Assembly (NCBI GenBank): GCA_937960895.1
Contig: CALCJD010000011.1
Span: forward strand, 1 to 64,000
DNA from: an uncultured Spartobacteria bacterium
Lineage (GTDB): Bacteria > Verrucomicrobiota > Verrucomicrobiia > Chthoniobacterales > Terrimicrobiaceae
DNA: 64,000 nt
Reading direction: 5' to 3'
The notes beneath the pieces were generated by a model. The model was not told the DNA's origin. It did no database searches and saw only the letters and a program-made list of their open reading frames with translations. Positions 62,589-64,000 of this stretch are shown piece by piece; the first letter of the stretch is position 1; the number at the start of each line of letters is the position of its first letter. A program made the translations under genes and the position numbers.

Positions 62589-62730
62589 AATTCCGTGATG
62601 TGGCGGGAGGGAGAGAGTAGCCGCCCGGGAACCTGTGTCAACGGCAAATTCCCGAAAAGCGGCAAACGAAGTCCCGGTCCCCGCCTCCCGCCTTGCACTC
62701 CCGCACATTGTTCGTCTTACTGCGGCCCCG

Positions 62731-63654
62731 ATGTACGCGTTCCTCCAGCACCTCGCGACGGCGCTGAAAAGCGGACCGGTCGTCCTGGTCACCGTGGTTC
62801 ACACCCAGGGTTCGACCCCCCGCATGGCCGGCGCGCGCATGGCCGTCAACGCCTCCGGCATCGTGTCCGGCACCATTGGCGGCGGGTTGACCGAAAGCCG
62901 CGTGCTGCAGCTGGCCGGGGAAACACTGAACGACGGACGCCCGCGCCGGATGGAGGCCGACCTCCGCGGGAATCCGCAGGACATCCGTGACGGCATTTGC
63001 GGGGGCGTCATGACCCTCTGGCTGGCGCGCCTCACCGCCGCCAATGCGGCCTCCGAGGTGGAAGCGTGCCTCGCGGCTTTGCACGGTGGGCGAAAAATCC
63101 CCCTTCGCACCGCCTTCGACGCCCCCCGACCCCTTTCCCCCGGACCGGAGGCGGAAACCTTTGACGAAATCCTCGAGCCGGACCCGCAGGTTCTGATTGT
63201 CGGCGCAGGTCACATCGGCCGCTGTCTGGCCGCCCGCGCGGCCGGGCTGCAATTCCGGGTCGCCGTCCAGGACGAGCGCGAGGACTGGAGGGATCCCGCC
63301 GCCTTTCCCGCGGACTGCACGCTGACCGCTTCCCTCCCCGAAGCGGTCCAAAATCTGGCGGCCTGGGAGGGTCGGCAGTTTGCCGTGCTGGTCACACGCG
63401 GATTTCCCCAGGACGTTCAGGCGCTCGGCCATCTTCGCCGTCTGCCCTCCCTCACCTACCTCGGCCTGCTGGGCAGCCGAAAGAGGGTACAGACGGTCCT
63501 GTCCGCTCACGCGGCCTCGGGCGCCCCTCCGTTTCCGGACGGGGTCCTTCACGCCCCCGTCGGGGTGGAAATCGGCGCGGAAACCCCGGAGGAAATCGCC
63601 ATCAGCATCGCGGCGGAAATGATCCGGGTCCGCCGCCGGGGTCTGCGTTCATGA
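62731..63654 (+). CDS. xdhC: XdhC/CoxI family molybdenum cofactor insertion-like protein
   Basis: 307 residues from the ATG at 62731. N-terminal XdhC_CoxI domain (VTVVHTQGSTPRMAGARMAV, GTIGGGLTESRVLQ) and a C-terminal Rossmann domain (VLIVGAGHIGRCLAARAAG, LGLLGSRKR). These proteins bind and sulfurate Mo cofactor for xanthine dehydrogenase-type enzymes. No such enzyme is in the window; overlaps the next gene as ATGA. Confidence 0.9.
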   Translation: MYAFLQHLATALKSGPVVLVTVVHTQGSTPRMAGARMAVNASGIVSGTIGGGLTESRVLQLAGETLNDGRPRRMEADLRGNPQDIRDGICGGVMTLWLARLTAANAASEVEACLAALHGGRKIPLRTAFDAPRPLSPGPEAETFDEILEPDPQVLIVGAGHIGRCLAARAAGLQFRVAVQDEREDWRDPAAFPADCTLTASLPEAVQNLAAWEGRQFAVLVTRGFPQDVQALGHLRRLPSLTYLGLLGSRKRVQTVLSAHAASGAPPFPDGVLHAPVGVEIGAETPEEIAISIAAEMIRVRRRGLRS

Positions 63655-64000
63655 TCCCCCGCCGCTCCGCCCTCATTCTGGCCGCCGGAACGTCCCGGCG
63701 CATGGGCCGGGACAAGGCCGGTCTGCCCTGGCTGAACGGAGACGAACTTCTTCCCTGGCTCGTGAAAACCCTCGCCGCCACCGGCTGGGAACCCGTCGCC
63801 GTGGTGAATCCCGAAACCGAAATCCACTGGCGCCAGCGGCTGGATCCGGACCGGATCTGCGTGAATCCGCGGGCCGCGGAAGGAAAAACCACCTCCCTCG
63901 CCGCGGGACTCTCCGCGCTGCCCCATCCCTCCGGACCGGTGTTGATCACCGCCGTGGACCAACCCCGTCCTCCGGAACTCTATCGCCGGCTGGCGGCGTC
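63651..64000 (+). CDS. MobA-like molybdenum cofactor nucleotidyltransferase (partial)
   Basis: First ~116 codons; runs off the right edge. N-terminal LILAAGTSRRMGRDKAGLPW is the nucleotidyltransferase signature, followed by a GLSALPHPSGPVLITAVDQP segment with the VDQP metal motif typical of MocA-type cytidylyltransferases. Coupled to xdhC, so it probably makes molybdopterin cytosine dinucleotide for XDH-like enzymes. Confidence 0.85.
   Translation, partial: MIPRRSALILAAGTSRRMGRDKAGLPWLNGDELLPWLVKTLAATGWEPVAVVNPETEIHWRQRLDPDRICVNPRAAEGKTTSLAAGLSALPHPSGPVLITAVDQPRPPELYRRLAA

Noticed and set aside
1..64000. CRISPR array, rRNA operon or intact insertion sequence
   Set aside because: No regularly spaced repeats, rRNA-like conserved stretches or transposase genes were found on reading.

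Overview
The window is a G+C-rich, gene-dense bacterial chromosome segment with mostly housekeeping genes and no rRNA, CRISPR array or intact insertion sequence. The gene mix suggests a member of the Verrucomicrobiota (an Opitutae-like lineage is plausible). The pointers are an alternative complex III gene set (pentaheme ActA, fused ActB, NrfD-like ActC), a PEP-CTERM protein beside a prepilin-like pseudopilin and a clan-A glycoside hydrolase, a purSQL operon, and secreted proteins of a Gram-negative (diderm) cell. The lineage is inferred from gene content only; no 16S gene is present.

Layout. 1-4.3 kb (minus): actA-actB-actC of a quinol-oxidising alternative complex III, running off the left edge. 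4.4-8.8 kb (plus): a DUF192 protein, an NTF2-like exported protein, a UbiA-family prenyltransferase (probably MqnP of the futalosine menaquinone route), then a large AsmA/YdbH-like protein coupled to a lipoprotein that looks like YnbE fused to YdbL. 8.8-12.7 kb (minus): dnaX-ybaB-YiiX-like hydrolase-dcd-fluC. 12.7-13.3 kb: a non-coding, hairpin-rich stretch followed by tRNA-Ala(GGC). 13.4-15.0 kb: a Cys-rich small protein divergent from a soluble hybrid histidine kinase. 15.0-19.0 kb (minus): sucA-sucB of 2-oxoglutarate dehydrogenase, with an attenuator-like hairpin in the sucA leader.

19.4-25.8 kb (minus): a TetR regulator and a tightly packed run of five oxidoreductases (old yellow enzyme, LLM flavin enzyme, zinc alcohol dehydrogenase, quinone-oxidoreductase-like MDR, aldo/keto reductase) plus a DUF5069 protein. 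Two copies of the same 16-bp operator, one before tetR and one before the first enzyme gene, tie the block together as an electrophile/aldehyde-type stress regulon. A SBF-like transporter diverges from it. 27-32 kb (minus): lnt-purS-purQ-purL. 32-33.6 kb (plus): N-carbamoylputrescine amidase and an M14 peptidase. 33.6-37.1 kb (minus): a yeast-type cytosine deaminase, an MMPL/RND exporter and a LolA-like protein.

37.1-42.2 kb (minus): a five-gene exported polysaccharide-use cluster (PEP-CTERM protein, pseudopilin, clan-A glycoside hydrolase, small beta-rich protein, alpha/beta hydrolase), with a LacI-type palindrome just upstream of the first gene. 42.4-49.8 kb: hemL, a Gly/Tyr repeat protein, a glycoside hydrolase-GT2 membrane fusion, queA, tadA and rpe. 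49.9-64 kb: lysine 2,3-aminomutase, a phosphohexomutase, a HAD phosphatase, an epimerase, a peptidoglycan amidase, truA, ruvX, maf, a TMTC-like O-mannosyltransferase, dnaB, rplI, and an xdhC-mocA-like pair running off the right edge.

Many gene pairs overlap as ATGA or GTGA, so translational coupling is common, and several starts were chosen on that basis.
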